Assembly (NCBI GenBank): GCA_022424905.1
Contig: JAKMGP010000041.1
Span: 1 to 36,279 of the forward strand
Reading direction: 5' to 3'
Source: Akkermansiaceae bacterium
GTDB taxonomy: Bacteria; Verrucomicrobiota; Verrucomicrobiia; Verrucomicrobiales; Akkermansiaceae
DNA length: 36,279 nt
In this document: in pieces, positions 1 to 7,351 of the stretch
How positions within the stretch are numbered: position 1 is the stretch's first letter
Layout: every line of letters starts with the position of its first letter
The notes under the pieces: generated by a model
The model's database searches: none
What the model was told of the DNA's origin: nothing
Seen by the model: only the letters and a program-made list of their open reading frames with translations
Position numbers and translations under genes: made by a program

Positions 1-251
1 CCAAACCTCATTTTTGAATAGAGCGTGAAATGGTCCCGGTGTTTTTTAAGAGGCTCCATGTGGTCGCTGAATTCGTAGTCCGCACCATCAGTCTGCGGAA
101 GGACGTCCGTGAATAGACCGTAGCCCATGCTCACACAGAAAAGTCGTTTCACATCAGCTTCATCCGGCGTAGATCGATTCGTCCCGAAGCTCTCAAGAGA
201 CGGCAGGAAAAGTGTGCAACCAGCGGTTTTTAAAATCTCGCGACGTTTCAT
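1..251 (-). CDS. DUF1552 family secreted protein, N-terminal fragment
   Basis: This is an open frame of 83 codons that begins with ATG at 251 and runs off the left edge, so only the N-terminus is present. It starts MKRREILKTAGCTLFLPSLE, a short twin-arginine-like leader, followed by 'VKRLFCVSMGYG' and, after about 20 residues, 'GADYEFSDHMEPLKKHRDHF'. That order (leader, KRL-hydrophobic-G, then a 'total/limit of charges' segment ending in 'ltlySkm') is the pattern of DUF1552 proteins, which are abundant in Planctomycetes and Verrucomicrobia and often paired with cytochrome-type DUF1592/1587 proteins. The biochemical function of the family is not established. It is followed on the same strand by nothing visible, and the oxidoreductase gene lies 70 bases upstream in the same orientation. 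Family call is by pattern only. Confidence 0.75.
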   Translation of the reverse strand, partial: MKRREILKTAGCTLFLPSLESFGTNRSTPDEADVKRLFCVSMGYGLFTDVLPQTDGADYEFSDHMEPLKKHRDHFTLYSKMRF

Positions 252-321
252 GAATTGCTAGGGTTTTACTTGTGATTGAGTCTTTTGGAGCTCGGTTGGG
301 AGGGCTGCTTAGAAGTTTGTC

Positions 322-1632
322 TCACAAGCCCTCGATTTCCCAGCCCTTTCGGTAGGCCTGTCGTATAAGGGTATTCGCCTCAGGGCTGTTTGAAAATTTA
401 AGATTGGCGCTATCCCAGCGCAAATCCTGTCCTGGAAAACGGCAAGCAATCGTGCCTAGGAGCACAGTTTCGGTCATCGGGCCCGAGTAGTCGAAGTTTG
501 AGGTGGGAGTTCCTTCGCCTCGAATTGCTGAAACCCACTGACCGTAGTGATCATCCCCCTCGGGTTTTTCGAGTGGGTAAGTGAGCTTCTTTCCGTCGAC
601 ATAAAAGTCCGGGAGGTGACCACTTCCGTGTTTTGTTATCAGGCTGGCCTTTTCTCCGACCAAAATAACTCCGTTATCCGGAATTTTGGTCTTCGGTGGG
701 AAGCCTGCCTCTTCGGCTGTTGGCTTCTTTTTTCCATCATACCAAATCATTTGAAAGTTCTTACCCGATGTATGCTTCGTGCCAGCAAAATCGTAGTGGA
801 TACGCTCCCACTCGGGAAAGGTCTCCTTCATCGGCCTGGGGCCTTCATGTTTCACGCTTCGTGCCGGTCCAAGCTCAAGCGCCCAGACCACGGGATCGAT
901 GATGTGACATCCCATGTCGCCGAGCGCACCTGCCCCAAAATCATACCAGCCACGCCATGCGAAGGGATGATAGATTTTCTCTTGAAAAGGACGCTCCGGG
1001 GCTACGCCAAGCCAAAGATCCCAATGGAGGCCATCCGGAATCTTGCCGGAGCCATTCGGGCGTTGGTGACCCTGGGGCCAAATTGGACGATTTGACCAAG
1101 TATATGCCCGCTTAATTTTCCCGAGAAGGCCAGTGCGAACTAGGTCTACGAGGCCCTTGTAGTTCACCCCGCTGTGATTTTGGTTGCCCATCTGAGTCGC
1201 CACTTTCGCCTCGCGCGCCGCCAAGGTGAGAGAGCGCGCTTCGTGCACCGTGCGAGTGAGGGGCTTCTGTGTGTAGGGCGAGATTCCGAGCTTCAGTGCG
1301 GTCATCGTAACCGGCGCGTGCATATGATCAGGCGTCGATACAGTGACTCCATCGAGTTTCTCCTTCTCTAGCATTTCGCGCCAGTCGGTGTAGCGTTTCG
1401 CTCTCGGCCACTTTTTTGCCGCCTCAATGAAACCTCCTTTTCGGTTCTTTCCGAGTTCATCGACGTCACAAAAGGCTACGATTTCTCCGTGCCTCGATGC
1501 CCCGAGTGAATCGGCCCACCCCTTTCCTCCAACCCCAACCGCGCCGAGGGTTGGTCGTTCGTTCGGTCCGCCCTTAGCGCCAGGTAGACTCAGGACTCCG
1601 GCGCCATATCCCAGAAAAACTCTCCGTTTCAT
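322..1632 (-). CDS. Gfo/Idh/MocA family oxidoreductase, secreted (Tat)
   Basis: A 436-residue NAD(P)-dependent oxidoreductase of the Gfo/Idh/MocA family, the usual length for the exported planctomycete/verrucomicrobial branch. The N-terminus MKRRVFLGYGAG carries an RR-x-F-L twin-arginine motif, pointing to periplasmic export. A Rossmann segment 'LGAVGVGGKG' sits near residue 30, 'VAFCDVD' near 54, and 'VTVSTPDHMHAPVTMTAL' near 96-113. The conserved lysine motif reads 'QKPLT' rather than the textbook 'EKP'; this Q variant is common in this branch, so it is not taken as inactivation. A second lysine-associated segment 'GDMGCHIIDPVVWAL' (about 237-251) is the usual substrate-side helix with the active-site His. 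The substrate is unknown; relatives act on sugars or inositols. The downstream DUF1552 gene lies 70 bases away on the same strand. Confidence 0.93.
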   Translation of the reverse strand: MKRRVFLGYGAGVLSLPGAKGGPNERPTLGAVGVGGKGWADSLGASRHGEIVAFCDVDELGKNRKGGFIEAAKKWPRAKRYTDWREMLEKEKLDGVTVSTPDHMHAPVTMTALKLGISPYTQKPLTRTVHEARSLTLAAREAKVATQMGNQNHSGVNYKGLVDLVRTGLLGKIKRAYTWSNRPIWPQGHQRPNGSGKIPDGLHWDLWLGVAPERPFQEKIYHPFAWRGWYDFGAGALGDMGCHIIDPVVWALELGPARSVKHEGPRPMKETFPEWERIHYDFAGTKHTSGKNFQMIWYDGKKKPTAEEAGFPPKTKIPDNGVILVGEKASLITKHGSGHLPDFYVDGKKLTYPLEKPEGDDHYGQWVSAIRGEGTPTSNFDYSGPMTETVLLGTIACRFPGQDLRWDSANLKFSNSPEANTLIRQAYRKGWEIEGL

Positions 1633-1751
1633 AATCCAAGTAAACGATCTCGCCGGCGTGATCCTTTCGCCCCGATAGCTTGGAATTTACTTTTGGTGAG
1701 ATGGATTTGAAAATGGCTTGAGGTTGAATCAGAAAAGGAAGAGAGAGAGGC

Positions 1752-2354
1752 TTAGTCAAAAGCTTTCCATCCACCGCCGATGAATAGCAATCGGCACTCA
1801 GGCATTTGGAGGTTACCTTCGGCGATTCTAAGAGTGACCTTGTAGGATTTCCCGCTTTCCGGTGTGAATTTGGTCTTGGCAGTATAAAGGTCACTTTGGG
1901 AAGCTCCGACCGAGCCCGACCAAGTCCAGTTTTTCAGAGGAGCCTTCTCCGAAAAGATTTCTTTGCCGTCGCTTTCATCCAAGGAAATTTCGACTATCAC
2001 ATCACCCGCGTTAAACTCCTGGGGTCTTCCTGAAGCTGGAAGGGGATGTTCGATCCGCAAATAAGAAACGAATCCAACCTCTGGAAGTCCTTCCAACTCG
2101 TATCTCCGTGCGCTGGCTTCCTTTAAATCAACCGCACCAAGATCCAAGGCGAATCGTTGAATGCCAGACTTTCTTCCACGATCCGTAAATTTTCCATCTC
2201 CGGTGTAATTTAGGGTTGGAAACTCGCGGTCCATACCAAAACGGGCGACTTTATCATTTGGTATGAATTGTTTGATTTCTTGACAACCAAAGGTGAAAAA
2301 ACAGCCGAGGAAGCATGCAGCAAACAAACTTTTCTTCTTCCCAACAAATCGCAT
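1752..2354 (-). CDS. Hypothetical lipoprotein
   Basis: I do not recognise this family. From ATG at 2354 the product is about 200 residues and begins MRFVGKKKSLFAACFLGCFF, a basic n-region and hydrophobic core ending in a lipobox-like 'FTFGC', so it is probably a lipid-anchored envelope protein. An ATG at 2399 would add 15 residues (MINLILKRKS...) in front of the leader; the internal start gives the better signal peptide. The mature part is rich in beta-forming residues, with 'ALDLGAVDLKEASARRYEL' and a closing 'PECRLLFIGGGWKAFD'. It stands alone, with more than 100 bases on each side. A perfect 13-bp hairpin (2394-2423) covers the 2399 ATG and would sit in the leader of the shorter form. Confidence 0.7.
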   Translation of the reverse strand: MRFVGKKKSLFAACFLGCFFTFGCQEIKQFIPNDKVARFGMDREFPTLNYTGDGKFTDRGRKSGIQRFALDLGAVDLKEASARRYELEGLPEVGFVSYLRIEHPLPASGRPQEFNAGDVIVEISLDESDGKEIFSEKAPLKNWTWSGSVGASQSDLYTAKTKFTPESGKSYKVTLRIAEGNLQMPECRLLFIGGGWKAFD

Positions 2355-2393
2355 GAGGGGGAACCTGTAGGATTTCCTTTTTAGGATCAAATT

Positions 2394-2423
2394 GATCATT
2401 TTGATGCTACCATCAAAATGATC
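2394..2423. repeat. Perfect 13-bp inverted repeat upstream of lipoprotein gene
   Basis: The arm GATCATTTTGATG (2394-2406) is followed by a 4-base loop (2407-2410, ctac) and the exact reverse complement CATCAAAATGATC (2411-2423). It overlaps the alternative ATG at 2399 and lies 40 bases before the preferred start at 2354. There is no T-tract immediately after it on either strand, so it looks more like a leader hairpin or operator than an intrinsic terminator. Confidence 0.7.
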
Positions 2424-2557
2424 GATGTTTTTTAGACGAACGCTAGGCGACTTTCTTTAGCGCCCTCCGTTCTGGTTTAATCAATATTTGAAAAAAACCG
2501 TCTCAAGATTAGAAATGATAGGGATTTCAGGTCTTTTGAAATTAGGATCATTTCTCA

Positions 2558-3334
2558 TTATTTAAATTTTCTTTCACGCATTAAGTCGCTTTTTTCGTTT
2601 TTGCCTTCTTTGTCTGCATCGGATTTTAATCGTGTGATCTTTGCTTCGTCTAACCTCACGTCAAAAACAGGGTTAGGATTACCTTCTAAATAGTAGATCG
2701 CGACGAGTCCTGTAGCTTTGCTATATCCTTTTTTAAAACGAGAAAAATCGTCAATCGAAGCTTGGAGCCTGATCCGATCGCCGGCTTTGAAAGGGCCAGC
2801 ATCTGTTTCTGCAATATTGATGACGAATCGAAATTGTTCACGCTTTTCTTTATTGTCATTGTTGATGACAGCAACCTTAGGGACGAGTGTCATTGAATCA
2901 TTCCAGGAGGCTTTAGCACCCTTTGGAAGTTCGAATTCCCAGTCGATATACGGCCCACCGGATCCTATCAACTTGTTGGCTTCATACTGGATTGTGCCTG
3001 GTGCAGCATTAAAATCGACTACGCCGCCATAGCCGTCGGTAATCACCTCAAGCCAATCAGATTTGCTCTCAATTCGCCTTTTTAAATCGTCTTCTTGAGG
3101 AAGATTTGCCGTCTTGGCTAGCGTCTCAAGCATGCCATTGAAATGGACAATGTTCTTTTGCCACTTATTCCATACAGCAACGTATTTGGTTGTTTTGTTT
3201 TTGTTCTCCTCAAGTGGTGTCTTGGTTAGGGGTTTGCTAGGCTCCGGTTCAGCACCAGTAACGTCAAGATATCCCGCCCCGAGGAGTGTTATTGTAGCAA
3301 GCGCAAATTGGTGAATTGCCTTCTTTGTATGCAT
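2558..3334 (-). CDS. Hypothetical secreted protein
   Basis: A 258-residue protein that I cannot assign to a family. The N-terminus MHTKKAIHQFALATITLLGA followed by 'GYLDVTGAEPEP' is a signal peptide, probably cleaved after an Ala near residue 28. A charged, Lys/Thr-rich linker follows (about 30-55). The body has 'PKGAKASWNDSMTLVPKVAV' and 'FKAGDRIRLQASIDDFSRFK', alternating hydrophobic strands typical of an extracytoplasmic beta domain, then a very charged C-terminal tail 'KSDADKEGKNEKSDLMRERK'. The ATG at 3334 is preceded by no clear ribosome binding site. It lies between two other minus-strand secreted proteins with gaps over 100 bases, so it is probably its own unit. Confidence 0.7.
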   Translation of the reverse strand: MHTKKAIHQFALATITLLGAGYLDVTGAEPEPSKPLTKTPLEENKNKTTKYVAVWNKWQKNIVHFNGMLETLAKTANLPQEDDLKRRIESKSDWLEVITDGYGGVVDFNAAPGTIQYEANKLIGSGGPYIDWEFELPKGAKASWNDSMTLVPKVAVINNDNKEKREQFRFVINIAETDAGPFKAGDRIRLQASIDDFSRFKKGYSKATGLVAIYYLEGNPNPVFDVRLDEAKITRLKSDADKEGKNEKSDLMRERKFK

Positions 3335-3439
3335 GGGAACACTTAAACTTTTTTGAGGAGTCAGGGAGAACTCTTTTATGAGGTGAATTACTTTGGTAGT
3401 AATAATTCGAGTATGTGAGTTTACTTGTGTGACTATCTC

Positions 3440-4465
3440 TTAGTTGGGTGTTCTTTCCACTCGAAAGAAAATTCTGCCATCAGGGCTTGCGATATCGCCG
3501 ATGGGGAAGATCCGGGTGGTGGATTCTCCGGCGTCCGCTGAGATAGAGTCGTCGAGATCACCACTCCAGTCTATGAGATCGGTTGAGTAGACAATCGAAT
3601 AGTTCCGCCCTTCGCGTGAATCCCAAGTGAGGGAAAGTGAGTTGTCTGTGGGGGAGTATTCGATTTGGGTGATCTGAAATGTCTGCGGGGATCCCGGGAA
3701 AGAGCCAGTCTGAAGCCTGACATCATCGAAGGCGACCCATCCGGCGAGTGAGTCGTCTTCTGGATTCACGGGTGTTTCGAGGGCGCAAAGGCGAATTTGA
3801 AGGGGCTGACCGTCGTGGATGCGGTCTTCCGGATTCGGGTTATAGATTACCGTTGAGGTGACAAATTCGTTTTCGGGAATCTCCAGACTGTTATCATCTT
3901 CCGCCAAAACTATTCCTTCAGAAACCTGTCCGGCGAAGGTGGCGCCATCAATGTTTGTTCCGCCGACGACAAACTGGACTTTGTAGCCAAACCACTGGGG
4001 TGTGTAGTTGGGGCTCCCGCCTTGATCTGGTTGGGGAAGGCGCCCGACTTGTGCTGATAGCGTGTAGGCCTTGGTCGAATCGAAGGTTTCCGTGAGGATT
4101 TGGGCGACTGCTTCAAATTTTCGAGAGGGGTCGTTTTCTCGACTTCTGACGAGCATCACATATTTGCCTTCAGGAGCGTTACCATCAAAAGCGACATCTA
4201 GAGCTCCCTGACCGGTCTCATCGGCTCCCGGCGCCCCGGGGTTCCAGATCCTTAGTGGGCCGCCATTAGCTGAAATCTCAAAGTGCCTCCAAAATTCCCT
4301 CCTCCACTGAGGATACTTGTCGGTGGATTCAGGGAAGGAGTCGAAGGTTTCTCTCTCTTCAAACCCGGCGTTGGGGACTGCGATGGGTTCTGCTTGGATG
4401 TTTGGAAATGGGGTCGTTATGGCTAGGAGCAATGGGAACGTTTTGTTCAGAGTGATTTTTTGCAT
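3440..4465 (-). CDS. Hypothetical secreted beta-rich protein with verrucomicrobial C-terminal domain
   Basis: About 341 residues from ATG at 4465. A GTG at 4501 would add 12 residues ahead of the signal peptide MQKITLNKTFPLLLAITTPF and is rejected for that reason. After an Ala-Glu cleavage region the mature protein opens 'PIAVPNAGFEERETFDSFPE', the 'N-x-GFE' start seen in carbohydrate-binding-like jelly-roll domains of secreted proteins, and continues with 'VAQILTETFDSTKAYTLSAQ' and 'GWVAFDDVRLQTG', also typical of that fold. The last 80 residues ('YSPTDNSLSLTWDSREGRNY', 'VYSTDLIDWSGDLDDSI', 'RIFFRVER') match the small C-terminal beta domain often appended to secreted proteins in this phylum. 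No catalytic motif is visible. Role probably surface binding or structural; this is inference. Confidence 0.75.
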   Translation of the reverse strand: MQKITLNKTFPLLLAITTPFPNIQAEPIAVPNAGFEERETFDSFPESTDKYPQWRREFWRHFEISANGGPLRIWNPGAPGADETGQGALDVAFDGNAPEGKYVMLVRSRENDPSRKFEAVAQILTETFDSTKAYTLSAQVGRLPQPDQGGSPNYTPQWFGYKVQFVVGGTNIDGATFAGQVSEGIVLAEDDNSLEIPENEFVTSTVIYNPNPEDRIHDGQPLQIRLCALETPVNPEDDSLAGWVAFDDVRLQTGSFPGSPQTFQITQIEYSPTDNSLSLTWDSREGRNYSIVYSTDLIDWSGDLDDSISADAGESTTRIFPIGDIASPDGRIFFRVERTPN

Positions 4466-4920
4466 GAATTTTTTACGTAGGTGCACGGGACTTGATTTCA
4501 CCGTGACTTAAATCCGCACTACCCGCGATGGGGAAGGTTGGTTAGAAGATACCGGTAGGGGATAGAGGCTCAACCGTCTTCGATCCGGTAGGAATGAGAG
4601 CTTTCCCAAAAATAGAAATTCACCGATTTAACGGAAGAGGCTCAAAGCCATCTCAGAGCTCAAGTGGAGTGCGCTGAAGTTCTGTTGAACACAAAGTGTT
4701 TTTGGGGTGAGCTCGCCGTAGATGATGAGATTTTCTATGATGGAAGGCTTAGAAAAAACCCTCGTAATTCGAGTGATGAAAAAATCACAAACTCCGAAAC
4801 ACCCTGGTATTCAGTTTGTGAACAACACGCGGGCTCTTATTTGAAAAAAGATTCACCTATGTATACTTGTAACCAAAAGGATCAAAAACCCATAAACCAA
4901 GGTCGCCAGCGAGTTTTGGA
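4466..4920. other. Intergenic stretch, no confident gene
   Basis: About 455 bases between the beta-rich protein and the possible small membrane protein. The only open frame of note is on the plus strand (GTG at 4664 to TGA at 4924, 86 codons). Its product is unlike any protein I know, has no ribosome binding site and no recognisable composition, so I do not call it. Its stop does overlap the next start as GTGA. No terminator, tRNA or repeat was seen. Confidence 0.5.
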
Positions 4921-5097
4921 GTGATTATACTATTGATAGTTATTTCTTTGAAAATTACAGCCTTGGTTGTGGGTGAATTGATGGGGTTCATTTTATTTGG
5001 GCTGCTGAGCGTTATGCTCTGGGCGATTTTATTGTCTACTGTGAGGGGGAGATGGAATTTAAACACTGGGGAAGACAAGGATGATAAGCACATTTGA
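4921..5097 (+). CDS. Possible small membrane protein (58 residues)
   Basis: An open plus-strand frame from GTG at 4921 to TGA at 5095-5097. The product starts MIILLIVISLKITALVVGEL, continues with a second hydrophobic stretch 'GFILFGLLSVMLWAILL' and ends in a hydrophilic tail 'RGRWNLNTGEDKDDKHI'. Two transmembrane helices with a basic (R-G-R-W) then acidic exit are unusual for a random frame. A GGAG sits directly against the start (4918-4921), too close to be a good ribosome binding site, and the GTG overlaps the stop of an upstream frame (GTGA). In-frame upstream there is a stop at 4870-4872 and no other start. No family is recognised. It may be a real small protein, the end of a decayed longer gene, or chance. 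Confidence 0.35.
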   Translation: MIILLIVISLKITALVVGELMGFILFGLLSVMLWAILLSTVRGRWNLNTGEDKDDKHI

Positions 5098-5148
5098 TGT
5101 CGTTTCTAGAACGTCATGGCGCGGGAGGTGAAGAAAGATGGATAATCG

Positions 5149-6096
5149 CTAATCTTTCAAAATAATCTTTCTCCGATTGCCGTGCTGTTGATGCTTGCGA
5201 TTCTTACATTGTAATTTCAAGTCAGCGAATGTTTCCGTAAGCTTCATGTCGAGCCAGCCGTGGGCATGACCTTTCCCAAAATAATAACTAACGGCTGGTT
5301 GGTTTACGAGATGAAGGTGTTCTTTTTGATGGTGCTGCCATTCGTGAGTGTGGCCATAGAGATAGGCCCGAGCGTGTTTTCTTTCGGTAAGTAGTTTTAA
5401 GAGAGATGGTCCATCGCTCATTCCCCTAATGGGACGTATGCCACGATTGGGAGATGGATTGTAGTGACCGAAGACTAGAGCTGGCTTATCGGCTCTCTTG
5501 TCGAGTTGTTTAGCAAGCCAGTTTAACTGCCTTTCTCCTAAAGAGCCCCTTTTTCCTGAATCCAATAGAATGAAGTTCGCATGAGGCAATTCAATGACAC
5601 TCGCCTGAACACCCAGCTGTTCTTTTTTTAGAAAGGGGAGTAAGCTCCACAGGTTTTTCCGGTTGTCGTGATTTCCAATCGTCACATGAACGGTGATACC
5701 GACAAGACGAATTGGTTCAAGGAGCTTGATGAGCTCATGGTATTCGGCCTCTGTCCCTCTGCTGTGAGTGCAGTCGCCGTTGATGATCAAGTTGGCAGGT
5801 CTGGGATTGAGTGCGATGACGTCTTCAACTACCTTTGCAAGAGATTGTGCCATATTTACACCTTCGTGTTCGTCCTCGCTGACTGGTGACCCCGGCCATT
5901 TTGTTCCTGGGTATACAAGATTTGGATTAGCACTGATATGGGTGTCCGCAAGCAGTGCGACGCGGCTCTGATCTAACTTAGGGGTAATACTCTCAGCGGC
6001 GTTTAATCTCCGCGCTGCCATCATTGCGCTCCCTCCAAGAGCGAGGGAACCCTTTATAAATTCACGACGTGCGATGGGCGGTAGTGCTATCGGCAT
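5149..6096 (-). CDS. Calcineurin-like metallophosphoesterase, Tat-exported
   Basis: A 315-residue phosphoesterase with the complete two-metal motif set: 'ALLADTHI' (D51, H53), 'INGDCTH' (D108), 'GNHDNR' (N142, H143, D144), 'FGHYNP' (H211) and 'YGHTHEW' (H249, H251). This is the arrangement of the 3',5'-cyclic-nucleotide phosphodiesterase/CpdA-like group, which hydrolyses phosphodiesters or phosphomonoesters with Fe/Mn/Zn. The N-terminus 'IARREFIKGSLALGGSAMM' is a twin-arginine leader, so it acts outside the cytoplasm and a cytosolic cAMP role is unlikely. The tail is basic (KHQQHGNRRKIILKD). It follows the MscS gene by 23 bases on the same strand, suggesting co-transcription. Substrate unknown. 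Confidence 0.92.
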   Translation of the reverse strand: MPIALPPIARREFIKGSLALGGSAMMAARRLNAAESITPKLDQSRVALLADTHISANPNLVYPGTKWPGSPVSEDEHEGVNMAQSLAKVVEDVIALNPRPANLIINGDCTHSRGTEAEYHELIKLLEPIRLVGITVHVTIGNHDNRKNLWSLLPFLKKEQLGVQASVIELPHANFILLDSGKRGSLGERQLNWLAKQLDKRADKPALVFGHYNPSPNRGIRPIRGMSDGPSLLKLLTERKHARAYLYGHTHEWQHHQKEHLHLVNQPAVSYYFGKGHAHGWLDMKLTETFADLKLQCKNRKHQQHGNRRKIILKD

Positions 6097-6119
6097 TGTG
6101 AACTAATTATTCTGTTTTC

Positions 6120-6953
6120 TTACTCAGGAGCGCTTCCTTTTAAGTGCACGGTTCTCTGAGGGTAAGGAATTGAGATTCCAGCTTCGTCGAGTGCAAGTTT
6201 GACGTTCTTTGTAAAATCTAACTTGGCCTGCCACCAGTCTTCGCGCTTATACCAAGCCTGTATGATAATATTTACTGAGCTGTCGCCAAGCGACACGACA
6301 TCGACGCGGGTTGGCTCGTCCTTGAGAACACGGATGTCACCGTCGATGACCGATTGTATCGTTTTAAATGCCCTTTCGATGTCGTCTTCGTAAGCGATTC
6401 CGACTGTTTCGTTGAGACGGCGCATGTCTCTATCGGTCACCGTATAGTTAATGATTTCGCTTCCCCAGATTTTGCTGTTGGGGATCATGACGGATGGTCC
6501 ATCCGCTTCGTGTGCCTGAGTAACGAATAATCCGAGTTCGTCGATGATGATGACCTTACCCCCGATGTTTACTGAATGTCCTACGCTAAAAGGCCGTAAA
6601 GCCAGAAGCATGATGCCGGAGGCTACGTTACTGAGGGTGCCTTGGAGGGCCAAGCCAACTGCGATTCCCGAGGCGCCAAGCAGTGCGATAAAGCTGGTTG
6701 TTTCAACACCGAACTGCCCAAGGACGGTGATGATTGTAAGGGCGATAACGAGAAGATAAACACATCGGACCATTACTTTTTCAATAAGAGGATCGAGATT
6801 AACTTTGGTCTCCATCAGTTTCGCAGTCGCACGTGATAGGATTTTCGCCAGCCAGAAGCCGATGATGAGAATTAGGACTGCACCCAAAACCCCCATGCCG
6901 TGTTCGACGGTGTAGTCGGTGAGCTTCTCTAAAAGTGCCTCTTTCGTAATCAT
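6120..6953 (-). CDS. mscS: Small-conductance mechanosensitive channel (MscS family)
   Basis: A 277-residue inner-membrane channel close to the length of E. coli MscS (286). It has three transmembrane segments at about 20-40, 60-80 and 88-118. The third is the pore helix: 'LLGASGIAVGLALQGTLSNV' followed by 'ASGIMLLALRPFSVGHSVNI', with the Gly/Ala packing pattern of MscS and the beta-domain entry. The cytoplasmic part contains 'PNSKIWGSEIINYT' and ends near 'ISIPYPQRTVHL', the standard C-terminal signature. It releases solutes during hypo-osmotic shock. The metallophosphoesterase gene follows 23 bases downstream. Upstream lies a 398-base gap that probably holds its promoter, although no clear one was picked out. 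Confidence 0.93.
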   Translation of the reverse strand: MITKEALLEKLTDYTVEHGMGVLGAVLILIIGFWLAKILSRATAKLMETKVNLDPLIEKVMVRCVYLLVIALTIITVLGQFGVETTSFIALLGASGIAVGLALQGTLSNVASGIMLLALRPFSVGHSVNIGGKVIIIDELGLFVTQAHEADGPSVMIPNSKIWGSEIINYTVTDRDMRRLNETVGIAYEDDIERAFKTIQSVIDGDIRVLKDEPTRVDVVSLGDSSVNIIIQAWYKREDWWQAKLDFTKNVKLALDEAGISIPYPQRTVHLKGSAPE

Positions 6954-7351
6954 ACTTGTTTTTACTTACTGGAATTTTCTTTTAACGGATTGAGGAAAAC
7001 GAGCTTGTTAGCTGGAGAGACGTTTGGAGAGATGACAAGAAATTGCCGAAGTCAATATCTCCCCTTTGCGGTTTTCGATTTGATGACTGTTCATTTTTCT
7101 CCGCGGCACTTCAGTCTACTTGATTGATTGCCTTGACTACAACAACTAATCAGGGCTCTTTGAAGAGGAATCCGTGAATTTAATTCATACGATTTGTAAT
7201 AGTATTTAGGAGAGTTCACAGGGAATCTGAGATAATAGTGGCGATCCGTAGAGCTAATTTGAGAGCCCTTAGATGGCAAGATTTCGACCTTATGTCATCG
7301 AGGTAGTGCTTTCGATGATGTTTGGATCTCCGGAGGCGCCGCTGCTGTCAA
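6954..7351. other. Intergenic stretch between symporter and MscS genes
   Basis: 398 bases without a supported gene. A 62-codon minus-strand frame (7091-7279) has no recognisable composition and is left out. The right part (7290-7351) remains open in the -1/+1 frame of the symporter gene and would encode 'ALTLIDSSGASGDPNIIEST' and a stop at 7290-7292 if the A7 run of the coding strand at 7370-7376 were one base longer. No repeat or terminator was recognised. Confidence 0.5.

Noticed and set aside
322-1632. Loss of the EKP motif as a sign that the oxidoreductase is inactive
   Set aside because: The QKP variant is usual in exported Gfo/Idh/MocA proteins of this phylum, and the rest of the active site is present.
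4664-4924. Plus-strand 86-codon frame upstream of the possible membrane protein
   Set aside because: No ribosome binding site, family likeness or sensible composition; only its GTGA overlap is notable.
5097-5117. Imperfect hairpin with ATGTCGTT and AACGTCAT arms after the small membrane frame, as a terminator
   Set aside because: One mismatched pair, a short stem and no T-tract on either strand.
7091-7279. 62-codon minus-strand frame in the gap before MscS
   Set aside because: Composition is not protein-like and nothing supports translation.
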